Notes: generated from the sequence alone by a model not told the origin. DNA of 64,000 nt from JBFLXR01 sp040757065 (GCA_040757065.1 JBFLXR010000006.1:1-64000); one strand, 5' to 3'. Counted from the stretch's first letter, positions 53,430 through 62,783 are shown. Numbers and translations: made by a program.

Positions 53430-54835
53430 CCCATTCCGTCTGGATTATCGACGATGACCGTTCCATCCGTTGGGTGCTGGAAAAAGCGCTCGCCCGCGAG
53501 GAAATTCCCTACGACAGCTTCGCTTCCGCCGAAGACGCACTGGCCGCGCTGACCCAAGGTATGCCGCAGGTCGTCATCAGCGATATCCGTATGCCGGGCA
53601 GCTCCGGCCTCGATTTGCTGCAAAAACTGCGCGACCAGTATCCGGCGCTGCCGGTCATTATCATGACCGCCTATTCCGATCTGGAAAGCGCGGTTTCCGC
53701 CTTTCAGGGCGGCGCATTCGAGTACCTGCCCAAGCCGTTCGACATCAACCACGCAGTCGAACTGATCCGCCGTGCGCTGGAACACAGCCAGCGCAAAAAT
53801 GCCGAACCGGAGCAAGCCTCGCCCGTGCCGGACATCCTCGGGCATGCACCCGCCATGCAGGATGTCTTCCGCGCCATCGGTCGCCTGAGCCAGAGCCACG
53901 CCACCGTGCTGATCAACGGCGAATCCGGCACCGGCAAGGAGCTGGTCGCCCATGCGCTGCACCGGCACAGCCCGCGCGCCAGTAAGCCTTTCGTCGCCAT
54001 CAACACCGCCGCCATTCCGAAAGATCTGCTGGAATCGGAACTGTTCGGCCACGAGCGCGGAGCGTTCACCGGCGCAACCACCACCCGCCACGGCCGCTTC
54101 GAGCAAGCCGAGGGCGGCACGCTATTCCTCGACGAAATCGGCGACATGCCCGCCGAACTGCAAACCCGCTTGCTGCGCGTCTTGTCGGACGGGCAATACT
54201 ACCGCGTCGGCGGTCACCAGCCGATTAAAGCCAATGTGCGCATCATCGCCGCTACCCACCAGAATCTGGAAGAGCGCGTCAAACAAGGCATGTTCCGCGA
54301 AGACCTGTTCCACCGCCTGAATGTGATCCGACTGCGCCTACCGCCGCTGCGCGAGCGGAGCGAGGATATTCCGCTGCTGGCGAAATATTTCCTGCAAAAA
54401 AGCGCCCGCGAACTGAACGTAGAACAAAAAACGCTCAGTGAAGCCACCGTGCGCCACCTGATGGCGCAAGAATTCCCCGGCAACGTGCGCCAGCTCGAAA
54501 ATCTGTGCCACTGGATTACCGTCATGACCCCGGCTCAGCAGGTGGAAGTGGCCGATCTGCCGCCCGAATGGCGCGGTGGCGCAACGGAAGGCGGCGAAAC
54601 CGCCATCCCGGGCAGCGACTGGAAACGGGCGCTGGCAGCCGAGACGGATGCCGCGCTGCGGCGCGGCGATGCAAACATCCTCGACACGCTGTCGCAGCAA
54701 TTCGAAAGCACGCTGATTACCCAGGCCCTGTTGCACACCGGCGGACGGCGCATCGAGGCCGCCAATCTGCTCGGGATGGGACGCAACACGCTGACCCGCA
54801 AGATACAAGAACTGGGGCTGGCCGCCGGCGAATAA
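53426..54835 (+). CDS. glnG: Nitrogen regulation response regulator NtrC
   Basis: 469 residues. A receiver domain with Asp53 (ISDIRMPG) is followed by a sigma-54 activator AAA+ domain: Walker A GESGTGKE (165-172) and the sigma-54 loop GAFTGA (212-217). A Fis-type helix-turn-helix ends the protein (RRIEAANLLGMGRNTLTRKIQEL). Phosphorylated NtrC activates sigma-54 promoters such as that of glnA. All key residues are present. Confidence 0.97.
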   Translation: MTHSVWIIDDDRSIRWVLEKALAREEIPYDSFASAEDALAALTQGMPQVVISDIRMPGSSGLDLLQKLRDQYPALPVIIMTAYSDLESAVSAFQGGAFEYLPKPFDINHAVELIRRALEHSQRKNAEPEQASPVPDILGHAPAMQDVFRAIGRLSQSHATVLINGESGTGKELVAHALHRHSPRASKPFVAINTAAIPKDLLESELFGHERGAFTGATTTRHGRFEQAEGGTLFLDEIGDMPAELQTRLLRVLSDGQYYRVGGHQPIKANVRIIAATHQNLEERVKQGMFREDLFHRLNVIRLRLPPLRERSEDIPLLAKYFLQKSARELNVEQKTLSEATVRHLMAQEFPGNVRQLENLCHWITVMTPAQQVEVADLPPEWRGGATEGGETAIPGSDWKRALAAETDAALRRGDANILDTLSQQFESTLITQALLHTGGRRIEAANLLGMGRNTLTRKIQELGLAAGE

Positions 54836-54979
54836 GCGCCCAAAATACCCGACACGCATAGAAGGATATAGGAAAGACGGGCAACTACCCCGATTTATCC
54901 ATATCTTTCAGCATATTGTATATCGCCCAGCGCAACTCTACCCTTCTGCATAATCAGTCGCAGAATGGAGGAATATGCC

Positions 54980-56470
54980 ATGGACACCCCGGGAACGACC
55001 GCACGCCTCTCTACGGGCATTGCGGGACTCGACGAATTACTGCAAACCGGGCTGCTTCCCAACCGGGCATATCTGGTGCGCGGCGGGCCCGGCGCCGGCA
55101 AAACCACGCTCGGTTTGCATTTTCTGACCGCTGCGCCCGAAGAAAAGACGCTGTACATCACCCTTTCCGAAGATGAATCCAGCATCCGCCGCAATGCCGA
55201 GAATATCGGCATGCAACTGGACAATGTCCGCTTTGTCGATCTCACACCGCGCAAAGATGCTTTTCTGGAAGATCAGGGCTATGACATCTTCTTGCCCGCC
55301 GAAGTCGAACGCAAGCCGCTGACGGAAAAGTTGCTGGAAAGCATTCGCAGCACCCAGCCTTCGCGCATCTTCATCGACTCGCTCACCCAGTTCCGCTATC
55401 TGGCAACCGACGATTTCCAGTTCCGCAAACAAACCCTGTCGCTGTTTTCCTATCTGGAAGATTTGGGCATCACCACCATGTTCTGTACCGAAAACAGCAA
55501 GGAAGCCCCCGACGAAGACGTGCAGTTCATGGCCGACGGCATCATCGAAATCGAATGCCGCACTGAGGGCCGCATGCTGCGTATCACCAAGTTTCGCGGC
55601 TCGGATTTTGCCGAAGGCTGGCATTTTTTCCGGCTGACCGACCACGGTATGCGCCTCTTTCCGCGCATGAAGGCTTCCGAACACGCCCGCGAGTTCGCAC
55701 TGGAGACCGTCCACTCCGGCGTACCCGAGCTGGACGAACTCTTGCACGGCGGCCTCAGCCGGGGCACCGTTACCGTGGTCAGCGGCCCTTCCGGCGTCGG
55801 GAAAACCACGTTGGGTGTACAGTACATGAAAGAAGCCGCCGGACGCGGCGAGCGCTCGGTTATCTTTACTTTCGAGGAAACCCCCAGCACCTTGTTCCAC
55901 CGCTGCCGCAGTATCGGCGTACCCATCGACGCCATGCTGGAACAAGGCAAGCTGGTGGTGCACTATCTCGAACCGTTGCGCTATTCGGCTTTCGAATTCG
56001 CCGCCATGCTGCGGGAAGAAGTCGAGGAATACAACGCCAGCATCGTCATGATCGACAGCGCCAAGGGCTTCCAGCTCTCGGTACGCGGCGAAGACCTGCT
56101 CACGCACTTGCACACCAAGTGTACCTATCTGAAAAACATGGGGGTCACGACCATCCTCATCAGCGAAATCGACACCATCGCCGGCGAGGAATTCACCGCC
56201 ACCAATCTGGGCGTCAGCTATCTGGCCGACACCATTATTTTCCTGCGCTATCTCGAACTGGAAGGCGAGTTATCGAAAGCGATCGGCGTGCTGAAGAAAC
56301 GTACCGGAAATTTCGAAAAAAGCCTGCGCAAACTGGACATCACCGAATACGGCATCAAGGTCGGCAGATCCTTGTGCAATCTGACCGGCATCCTGACCGG
56401 CAGACCGCGCATCGTCAACCGCACCGACAAGCACCGGCAGGCCGACGATCATGTCGCAAGCACCGACTGA
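54980..56470 (+). CDS. KaiC-like two-domain ATPase
   Basis: 496 residues from the ATG eight bases after GGAGGA. Two RecA/KaiC domains: Walker A GGPGAGKTT (35-43) and GPSGVGKTT (269-277). CII keeps the paired glutamates FEE (299-300), whereas CI has SE (63-64). At the KaiC phospho-site Ser413 matches Ser431, but the next residue is Tyr414 in place of Thr432; Thr408 matches Thr426. It has no KaiA/KaiB partners here and is co-transcribed with a degenerate receiver and an HD-GYP gene, pointing to signalling and not a cyanobacterial clock. Confidence 0.9.
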   Translation: MDTPGTTARLSTGIAGLDELLQTGLLPNRAYLVRGGPGAGKTTLGLHFLTAAPEEKTLYITLSEDESSIRRNAENIGMQLDNVRFVDLTPRKDAFLEDQGYDIFLPAEVERKPLTEKLLESIRSTQPSRIFIDSLTQFRYLATDDFQFRKQTLSLFSYLEDLGITTMFCTENSKEAPDEDVQFMADGIIEIECRTEGRMLRITKFRGSDFAEGWHFFRLTDHGMRLFPRMKASEHAREFALETVHSGVPELDELLHGGLSRGTVTVVSGPSGVGKTTLGVQYMKEAAGRGERSVIFTFEETPSTLFHRCRSIGVPIDAMLEQGKLVVHYLEPLRYSAFEFAAMLREEVEEYNASIVMIDSAKGFQLSVRGEDLLTHLHTKCTYLKNMGVTTILISEIDTIAGEEFTATNLGVSYLADTIIFLRYLELEGELSKAIGVLKKRTGNFEKSLRKLDITEYGIKVGRSLCNLTGILTGRPRIVNRTDKHRQADDHVASTD

Positions 56471-56819
56471 AATTCTGCTGCTGGAGAGCAATCCGGTTAA
56501 TCTGGCGCTCATGCGCGACATGCTGGAACAAAGCGGCTTTCGCGTCGCCGCGGCCGACACGCCGGCCGCCATCGAAGAAGCTTTGCGTTCCGTACCGCAT
56601 TGCCGCACCGCCCTGCTCGACAGCTCCGGCTTCGGCCCCGATTTCTGGGACGCCTGCAAACTGCTGCATCGCTTTCACATTCCGTTCGTAGTGGTCGTCC
56701 CTCAGGTGGCAGACCCGAAACGGCACGCCGAACTGGGTCACGGTGCCAGCGCCGTGCTTTCCAAACCGCTGACGCGCCAGCAGTTACTGTCTGTTTTGCG
56801 CGCACTTACCGAGGAGTAG
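56451..56819 (+). CDS. Stand-alone degenerate receiver-domain protein
   Basis: 122 residues overlapping the end of the KaiC-like gene by 20 bases. The fold follows a response-regulator receiver: ILLLESNPVN, an LLDS phosphate-site candidate with Asp57 and SKPL with Lys105. The acidic pocket pair is reduced to a single Glu12, and the usual Thr/Ser switch residue is replaced (VVVPQ). Phosphorylation is therefore uncertain. It probably acts as an adaptor between the ATPase and the HD-GYP protein (inference). Confidence 0.75.
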   Translation: MSQAPTEILLLESNPVNLALMRDMLEQSGFRVAAADTPAAIEEALRSVPHCRTALLDSSGFGPDFWDACKLLHRFHIPFVVVVPQVADPKRHAELGHGASAVLSKPLTRQQLLSVLRALTEE

Positions 56820-56823
56820 CCGC

Positions 56824-57867
56824 ATGGCACGCATTAGCATTCTGGTCGCCAATCCCGCCAACCGGCGCATCCTGTCGGAAACGCTGGGCATCATGCACGA
56901 CCTGACCTTAGGCGACGGCTCGGGCGGCTGTTCGGAACGGGAGCCGGACATGATTATTCTGGACGGCCCGGTGTACGGAAAATGCGCCGACCGCATCGCG
57001 AAAGCCCGTCAACTTGCCTTGCCCGCCGTGCTGCCGGTACTCCTCATCACCTCCTCGCCCACCGCCACGCTGGCAACTCGCAACCTCTGGGAAAAAGTCG
57101 AGGATATTCTGCACGCCCCGATCAACAAGGCCGAACTCAGAGCACGGGTCGGCAATCTGATTAAACTGCGGCTGCTTTCCAAGGCACAAGCCGAACGCAG
57201 CAACAGTCTGTCCGCCAGTAACCGCTTGCTGGAAGAAGAAGTCCTCAACAAAACCGCCGCCCTGCGCGAGAGCTTTCTGGAAAGTGTGCATCTGCTGGTC
57301 AAAGCGGCAGAATACCGCGACGAGGAAACCGGAAGCCACGTCGAGCGTACCGCCTATTACTGCAAACATCTCGCCGCCCTGCTGGGCGCCGAACCTGCGT
57401 TTCAGGACACGCTGTTTTTCTCCGCCCCCATGCACGACGTCGGAAAAATCGGCATCCCAGACGCCGTTTTACTTAAACCCGACAAGTTGGTAGACGGCGA
57501 AATCGACATCATGCGCTCGCATTGCGAGCTGGGTAAACGCATTCTGGCGACAGGCTCTTCCCCCTATGCACGCATGGGAATTGAAATCGCCGCCGCACAT
57601 CACGAACGCTGGGACGGCAGCGGCTATCCGAACGGGCTAAAAGGCGAGGAAATTCCGCTGCCCGCCCGCATCATGTCGCTGGCGGATGTCTACGACGCCC
57701 TGCGCAGTCGACGTCCCTACAAACTGGCGCTCGACCACGATACGGCCACCGATATTCTCCGTAAGGGCGACGGGCGCACCGCGCCGGAACATTTCGACCC
57801 CGAGGTGCTGAACGCCTTCAGCAAGCGACCCGCCGAATTCAACGAAATCTATTCGGCCTTTTCCTGA
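56824..57867 (+). CDS. HD-GYP phosphodiesterase with pseudo-receiver domain
   Basis: 347 residues. Residues 1-110 form a receiver-like domain with Asp47 (IILDG), but the acidic pocket (LVANPAN) and the conserved lysine (HAP for KP) are missing. A helical linker leads to an HD-GYP domain: HVERT (172-176), HDVGKIGIPD (HD at 204-205), HCELG and HHERWDGSGYP with GYP at 267-269. All metal ligands are there, so c-di-GMP hydrolysis is expected. It starts four bases after the small receiver gene and overlaps the convergent phosphoesterase gene by 19 bases. Confidence 0.9.
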   Translation: MARISILVANPANRRILSETLGIMHDLTLGDGSGGCSEREPDMIILDGPVYGKCADRIAKARQLALPAVLPVLLITSSPTATLATRNLWEKVEDILHAPINKAELRARVGNLIKLRLLSKAQAERSNSLSASNRLLEEEVLNKTAALRESFLESVHLLVKAAEYRDEETGSHVERTAYYCKHLAALLGAEPAFQDTLFFSAPMHDVGKIGIPDAVLLKPDKLVDGEIDIMRSHCELGKRILATGSSPYARMGIEIAAAHHERWDGSGYPNGLKGEEIPLPARIMSLADVYDALRSRRPYKLALDHDTATDILRKGDGRTAPEHFDPEVLNAFSKRPAEFNEIYSAFS

Positions 57868-58688
57868 ACGCTGCGCCAGATACCGCCGAGCGCTTGCGCG
57901 TCTGCGCTGGCGCCCACCGGCTGCGCGCCGGCCATATCCAGCACCGTGCGCAATATATTGTAGTGATTCACCGGCTGCGCACTCTGTACGCCCGCCCGCA
58001 CCATCGGGCCAACCAGCAGGGTCGGAATGTGATTGCCGGAATGGTAGTCGTCCTCATCCCAGGTCACGATCAGCAAACTGTTGTGCGTCATCACCCAGTC
58101 GGCATAGGCCGCCAGATGCTGTTTTAGCCAACCGTCCGCCGTCGCAATGCTGCCGTCGTGCATGTCATTGCGCTGGTTCGGCACTACCAGCGCCACTGAT
58201 GGCAATTGTGCGAAATCCTGCGGAAAGGCGCTGAACGGCTGGTTCAGCTTCGCCAACTCCGCCCAGTTCGCCACCGGATTGTGCTTGCGCCGATAACCGC
58301 CCGGCGCGCTGCAATCGTCGTAACCGGGGTAGGGCAACGATTCGGAATAACTCACAAAACTCCGTCCCGCTTCTTGTAATGCGTGCGCCAGATTCGGCCC
58401 GTGCAGCGCATACGGACAAGCATCGTCGCGTACGCCGTGCATCGAACCGGAAAAGAGCGCCAGATAGTTCGGCTGGCTGGGGTAACTCACCCCGTGCGAT
58501 TGCGTCAGCAGTGCGCCGCGCTGCGCCAGTGCATTGATGTACGGCGCTTCGGGATTGCCGATCACCTGCGCGTACGTGCGGTTCTCCTCCACCACGATCA
58601 CGATATGATCCGGGCGCGGCAAATCCTCCGCCCATGCCGTGCCGCAGCACCACGCCGCCAGCCACAAACCCAGCCAGCGCCGCATCAT
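57849..58688 (-). CDS. Secreted phosphoesterase (acid phosphatase / phospholipase C-like, PF04185 type)
   Basis: 279 residues from the ATG that overlaps the xthA stop (GCATGA), with GGAGG upstream. A signal peptide (about 1-20, CCGTAWA) is followed by PDHIVIVVEENRTY and VSYPSQPNYLALFSGS, which form the alkaline-phosphatase-like active site. TWDEDDYHSGNHIPTLLVGP carries the metal-binding Asp and His. It should hydrolyse phosphate esters in the periplasm or outside; the substrate is unknown. Confidence 0.8.
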   Translation of the reverse strand: MMRRWLGLWLAAWCCGTAWAEDLPRPDHIVIVVEENRTYAQVIGNPEAPYINALAQRGALLTQSHGVSYPSQPNYLALFSGSMHGVRDDACPYALHGPNLAHALQEAGRSFVSYSESLPYPGYDDCSAPGGYRRKHNPVANWAELAKLNQPFSAFPQDFAQLPSVALVVPNQRNDMHDGSIATADGWLKQHLAAYADWVMTHNSLLIVTWDEDDYHSGNHIPTLLVGPMVRAGVQSAQPVNHYNILRTVLDMAGAQPVGASADAQALGGIWRSVQEKAE

Positions 58689-59443
58689 GCCACCTCCGCG
58701 ACCACCGGCGTATGGTCGGACGGCCGCTCCAGCTTGCGCGGCGCACGGTCGATACTGCAACTGCCGCATGTCAGCGCCGGACTAATCAGAATATGGTCGA
58801 TGCGCAGCCCCATGTTGCGGCGGAAAGCCATCATGCGGTAATCCCACCACGAGTAGGATTTCTCCGGCTGCTCGAACAAACGAAAGCTATCGCGCAGGCC
58901 GAGCTGCACCAGCGCCTGAAAATGCGCGCGCTCTGCCGGGCTGACCAGTACATTGCCCTCCCACGCCTTCGGGTCATGCACATCGCAGTCCTCCGGCGCG
59001 ATGTTGTAATCGCCCAGCAAGGCCAGCTTGGGATAGCGCGCCAGCTCCGCTTTCAGCCATGCCGTCAGCGCCTCCAGCCACGCCATTTTGTACTGGTATT
59101 TATCCGAATCCACACTCTGACCGTTCGGCACGTACACACACACGATGCGCACTCCGTCCACAGTCGCCGCCAGCACCCGCTTCTGCTCGTCGGCAAAACC
59201 GGGGATGCCAACCTGCACCTCGGTCGGCTCGGATTTGCTCAGAATCGCCACACCGTTATACGTTTTCTGCCCGCTGAATACCACCCGGTATCCGGCCTGT
59301 TCCAACTCTGCCTGAGGAAAATTCGCATCCTCCAGCTTCGTCTCCTGCAAACACACGACGTCTGTTTGCGTCGCGGCCAGCCAGTCGAGCAAATGCGGCA
59401 GCCGCACTTTCAAAGAATTTACATTCCAAGTCGCAATCTTCAT
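58685..59443 (-). CDS. xthA: Exodeoxyribonuclease III
   Basis: 252 residues from MKIATWNVNSLKVR; longer in-frame starts are rejected because this is the conserved N-terminus. The AP-endonuclease motifs LQETKLED, LGDYNIAPEDCDVHD and RIDHILISP are all present, with SDHTPVV at the end. The enzyme repairs abasic sites and acts as a 3'-5' exonuclease. It is coupled to the phosphoesterase gene downstream. Confidence 0.96.
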   Translation of the reverse strand: MKIATWNVNSLKVRLPHLLDWLAATQTDVVCLQETKLEDANFPQAELEQAGYRVVFSGQKTYNGVAILSKSEPTEVQVGIPGFADEQKRVLAATVDGVRIVCVYVPNGQSVDSDKYQYKMAWLEALTAWLKAELARYPKLALLGDYNIAPEDCDVHDPKAWEGNVLVSPAERAHFQALVQLGLRDSFRLFEQPEKSYSWWDYRMMAFRRNMGLRIDHILISPALTCGSCSIDRAPRKLERPSDHTPVVAEVA

Positions 59444-59718
59444 TTTTTTATTCCCAGTGAAGCAAGTGCCTATTATAGGCGTTCCCTGCCCGGAAATACG
59501 CGGACGCCAAGCTCCGCGCCGAACGACGGGCAGCGCCGCTGTGCAGTAAGTCATTCTTGAGTAAGGAATTCCTTACCGCTGTGAGAATTCTTCCAATTTT
59601 CAACCGACACCGGTATCGATACCATGCCAGCATAACAAGATGCATAAATATGCCGCGTTGCACGCCCGATATTTGCGCAACGCACGAAAATAATTAAATC
59701 AGCCGCCCCGGCCGCCCT
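59444..59718. other. Divergent intergenic region xthA - PocR cyclase
   Basis: 275 bases without a gene. It includes a 16-bp perfect palindrome (59561-59576), followed a few bases later by a second GAATTC-centred element. Promoters for both genes should lie here; I see no clear -35/-10 pair. Confidence 0.5.
59561..59576. promoter_or_regulatory. Perfect 16-bp palindrome (candidate operator)
   Basis: GTAAGGAATTCCTTAC is a perfect palindrome with no loop, which favours a protein-binding site over an RNA hairpin. The element AGAATTCT follows at 59584-59591. It lies about 145 bases before the PocR cyclase gene and 120 bases before xthA. Confidence 0.55.
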
Positions 59719-61683
59719 ATGAACGACATTGCGCTTTATTCTTTCCGCGATCTGATCGACGTGCCCGCCTTTGCGCGCATGCTGGACAGCTTTTTCCGCG
59801 CCACCGGCATTCCCAACGGCGTGGTAGATGCCGGCGGCGAATTGCTGGCGCTTTCCGCAGGTACGAACGCCTGCACCTCCTTCCACCGCGCCAAACAAGA
59901 ATCCGCTGCATACTGTCAGGAAAGCAATATCGCCATTATGCACGACCTGCGTGCCGGCAATATCGCAGGCAGCCTTTGCCATCACGGCCTGATGGACTAT
60001 GCGACGCCGGTCGTCATCGAGGGACGGCAGATGGCCACGCTGTTTCTGGGACAAGTGCTGCATGCCCCGCCCGACATGCATTTCTTCCGTGAACGTGCCG
60101 CCCGGTTCGGCTATGACGAAGCCGCCTATCTGGAAGCGGTCGCCGCCATCCCAGTAGTCGCAAAAGAACATCTGGAATCCCTGATGGCGGTGATGGTCGA
60201 AATCGCGCAGATGCTGGCCGCCAGCGGGCTGGCGCGCCTGCGGCAAACCCGGCTGGAACACGATCTCGGCGTGCAGTCCGAACGGCGCATCGAACTGGAA
60301 GATATTCTGGATGCCTCTCCGGTCGCCATCGGCTGGTCGAATGACGCGGGCAAGATCGAGTATCTCAACCGCCAGTTTACCGAACTGTTCGGCTATACCC
60401 TCGACGACTTGCCCGACCTGAATACCTGGTACGAACGCGCCTACCCGGATGCTGCCTACCGCAAAACCATCATCGAGCCGTGGCTGCGCACCGTCGAAGA
60501 GGCGCACCTGTCGAACGGCCCGCTGCCCGAACTCGAATCCGCCGTCACCTGCAAAAACGGCGCGCAACGCCGCGTGGTCGTCAGCGTCTCGCGGGTCGGA
60601 AAGCGCCTGCTCTCGAACCTCACCGACATCACCGACCGCTGGATTACCGAACAGCGCAAACAAGCGCACGACAAAATGCTGGCGATGGTGGCGAGGGGCG
60701 TTGCCCTGCCGGAAATCCTGAACGCCATCGCGCGACAGGTCGAATTCGAAGACCGCGCCGCGCATTGCAGCATCCGGCTGCTCGATGCGGAGGGCAAGCA
60801 TCTGCTGCCGGGCGCTGCGCCGAGCCTGCCGCTCGCATACCACGAAACACTGCGCGGCATCCCCGTCGGTCAGAACACCCTGCCCTGCAATGCCGTGGCG
60901 GATCTGGGACAGCGCGTCATCGTCGAAAACATTGCCGCCCATCAGGACGCCGCCCCCTGCCGGGTACTGGCACAGCAAACCGGACTGCAAACCTGCTGGT
61001 CGGAACCGATCATCTCCTCGCGCGGCAAAGTGCTGGGCAGCATTGCCATTTACCACACCCAGCCCAAGCAGCCGCAACAGGAAGACATCGAGCGGCTCGC
61101 TTTCGCCGCCAATCTGGCCGCCATCGCCATCGAAAACCGCTACGCGCACGACGAACTGGAACGGCTCGCCTACACCGACCATCTCACCGGCCTCGCCAAC
61201 CGCCGCCGTTTTTTCGAACTGGCCGAACACGAAATGGAACGCGCGCTGCGCTATAAGACCGAACTGTCGGTACTGATGATGGATGTCGATCATTTCAAGC
61301 AAATCAACGACACCCACGGACACAAGGCCGGCGATACCGTACTCCAGAAAATGGCGGAAGTGTGCAGTGCCACTCTGCGCAGTGTGGATGTGGTCGGACG
61401 ACTAGGCGGAGAAGAATTCGCCATTCTGCTGCCTGAAACCGGCAGCAAATACGCCGCGGAGGCCGCCGAACGCTTGCGCAGCGCACTCGCTTCGACCCCG
61501 GTTCCGCTCGACGACCGACGCTATCTGAATTTCACGGTTTCGTTCGGCGTCGCCACCTTCAGCGGCGCAAGCAACAACGTCAGCTCGCTGCTGAGCCGGG
61601 CCGACCAAGCGCTGTATCAGGCCAAAAACGGGGGGCGCAACCGGGTCGTCTGCACGGAAAGCGCCGAACCGCTGCCGACCTGA
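59719..61683 (+). CDS. PocR-PAS-GAF-GGDEF diguanylate cyclase
   Basis: 654 residues without membrane segments. A PocR-type ligand-binding domain (about 5-170) has Cys52, Cys66 and Cys87 in the family pattern (CTSFHR, YCQESN, LCHHGL). A PAS domain (about 195-300) and a GAF domain (about 325-470) follow, then GGDEF with GGEEF and, five residues before it, the I-site RSVD. The domain layout indicates c-di-GMP synthesis controlled by a small ligand. The ligand of this PocR domain cannot be read from the sequence. Confidence 0.88.
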   Translation: MNDIALYSFRDLIDVPAFARMLDSFFRATGIPNGVVDAGGELLALSAGTNACTSFHRAKQESAAYCQESNIAIMHDLRAGNIAGSLCHHGLMDYATPVVIEGRQMATLFLGQVLHAPPDMHFFRERAARFGYDEAAYLEAVAAIPVVAKEHLESLMAVMVEIAQMLAASGLARLRQTRLEHDLGVQSERRIELEDILDASPVAIGWSNDAGKIEYLNRQFTELFGYTLDDLPDLNTWYERAYPDAAYRKTIIEPWLRTVEEAHLSNGPLPELESAVTCKNGAQRRVVVSVSRVGKRLLSNLTDITDRWITEQRKQAHDKMLAMVARGVALPEILNAIARQVEFEDRAAHCSIRLLDAEGKHLLPGAAPSLPLAYHETLRGIPVGQNTLPCNAVADLGQRVIVENIAAHQDAAPCRVLAQQTGLQTCWSEPIISSRGKVLGSIAIYHTQPKQPQQEDIERLAFAANLAAIAIENRYAHDELERLAYTDHLTGLANRRRFFELAEHEMERALRYKTELSVLMMDVDHFKQINDTHGHKAGDTVLQKMAEVCSATLRSVDVVGRLGGEEFAILLPETGSKYAAEAAERLRSALASTPVPLDDRRYLNFTVSFGVATFSGASNNVSSLLSRADQALYQAKNGGRNRVVCTESAEPLPT

Positions 61684-61696
61684 CGGCTTGTCGCCG

Positions 61697-62779
61697 CTAC
61701 ACCATTCCCATCATCACCAGTGCGATAAATGCGGCGAACAAGGCGAAATGACTGATGCCCTCGATGGCATTGGTCTCGCCATCGTGCAGATTGTTCATTA
61801 CCGCAAGGAAGGTGAGCAGTAGCATCCCGCCTTGAACCGGCGTCATTGCCATATCGATGCGCTGATCGCGCAACAGCGCCAGCCCCTCGATCACCGGCAG
61901 CGTGAGCAGCACAGTCGCCAGCGAAGCGCCCAGCGCGATATTCACGGTGGTTTGCATGCGGTCATGCTGCGCGGCTTTCAGCGCGGTCAGAATTTCCGGG
62001 CTGGCCGAGATCAGCGCCACCAGCACGGCGGGCAAGCTTTTGGGCAGGCCGCTGCCGACCAAACCGGCATCGAGCAAGGCCGAGAGAATTTCCGACAGCA
62101 CGCCGACTAGCGCAATCGCCCCGATCATCAGGCCGATATGCAACGCATTCGGACTATGCAACTCGTCGTGCGACTCTTCTTCTGTTTCGGCGGAATATTC
62201 GAAGAAGGTGCGATGCTCAACGGTTTGCAGACGCAAAAAACCGACATACATGACCGCCATCACGCATACCGAAAACAGCGAGTAGAAATGCCATTTCTCA
62301 GCCGGCACGAAATCGGGAATGAACATGCCGATGCCGATGGCGACCATCAGCATTGCGATATACGAATTGGCGGAATCCAGATTGTATTTTGCGCTGCCGT
62401 GCTTCAGCCCGCCGACGATGGCCGCCAGACCGAGAATCCCGTTGATATCGAACATCACAGCGGAAAAGACTGTATCGCGCGCCAGCGTCGGATTGGGTGC
62501 GCCTTGCAGTAATACCACCAGAATGACTACCTCCACCGACACCGCCGCCAGCGTGAGGATCAATGTGCCATACGGCTCGCCGAAACGCATCGCCAACACC
62601 TCGGCATGATGGCTGATGCGAAAAGCCACGCCGATTACCGCCGCCAGAATCGCCAACAACAAGCCCCACAGCAGCGCGCCGCCGTGCGCCACCGCGGTAT
62701 GCTCCAGTGCAAATCCCACCCCCAACATCAGCAACGCCGCCCCGATTGGCCATTCCGATTTCAGATACTTCACAATCAC
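61697..62779 (-). CDS. Calcium/proton antiporter (ChaA-like)
   Basis: 360 residues with about 11 TM segments. GEPYGTLILTLAAVSVEVVIL and ISASPEILTALKAA are the two acidic alpha-repeat helices of the CaCA superfamily, with the exchange-site glutamates. A charged loop (YSAETEEESHDELH) connects the halves. It exports Ca2+ or Na+/K+ in exchange for protons; specificity is not certain from sequence. Confidence 0.85.
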   Translation of the reverse strand: MIVKYLKSEWPIGAALLMLGVGFALEHTAVAHGGALLWGLLLAILAAVIGVAFRISHHAEVLAMRFGEPYGTLILTLAAVSVEVVILVVLLQGAPNPTLARDTVFSAVMFDINGILGLAAIVGGLKHGSAKYNLDSANSYIAMLMVAIGIGMFIPDFVPAEKWHFYSLFSVCVMAVMYVGFLRLQTVEHRTFFEYSAETEEESHDELHSPNALHIGLMIGAIALVGVLSEILSALLDAGLVGSGLPKSLPAVLVALISASPEILTALKAAQHDRMQTTVNIALGASLATVLLTLPVIEGLALLRDQRIDMAMTPVQGGMLLLTFLAVMNNLHDGETNAIEGISHFALFAAFIALVMMGMV

Positions 62780-62783
62780 GCTC

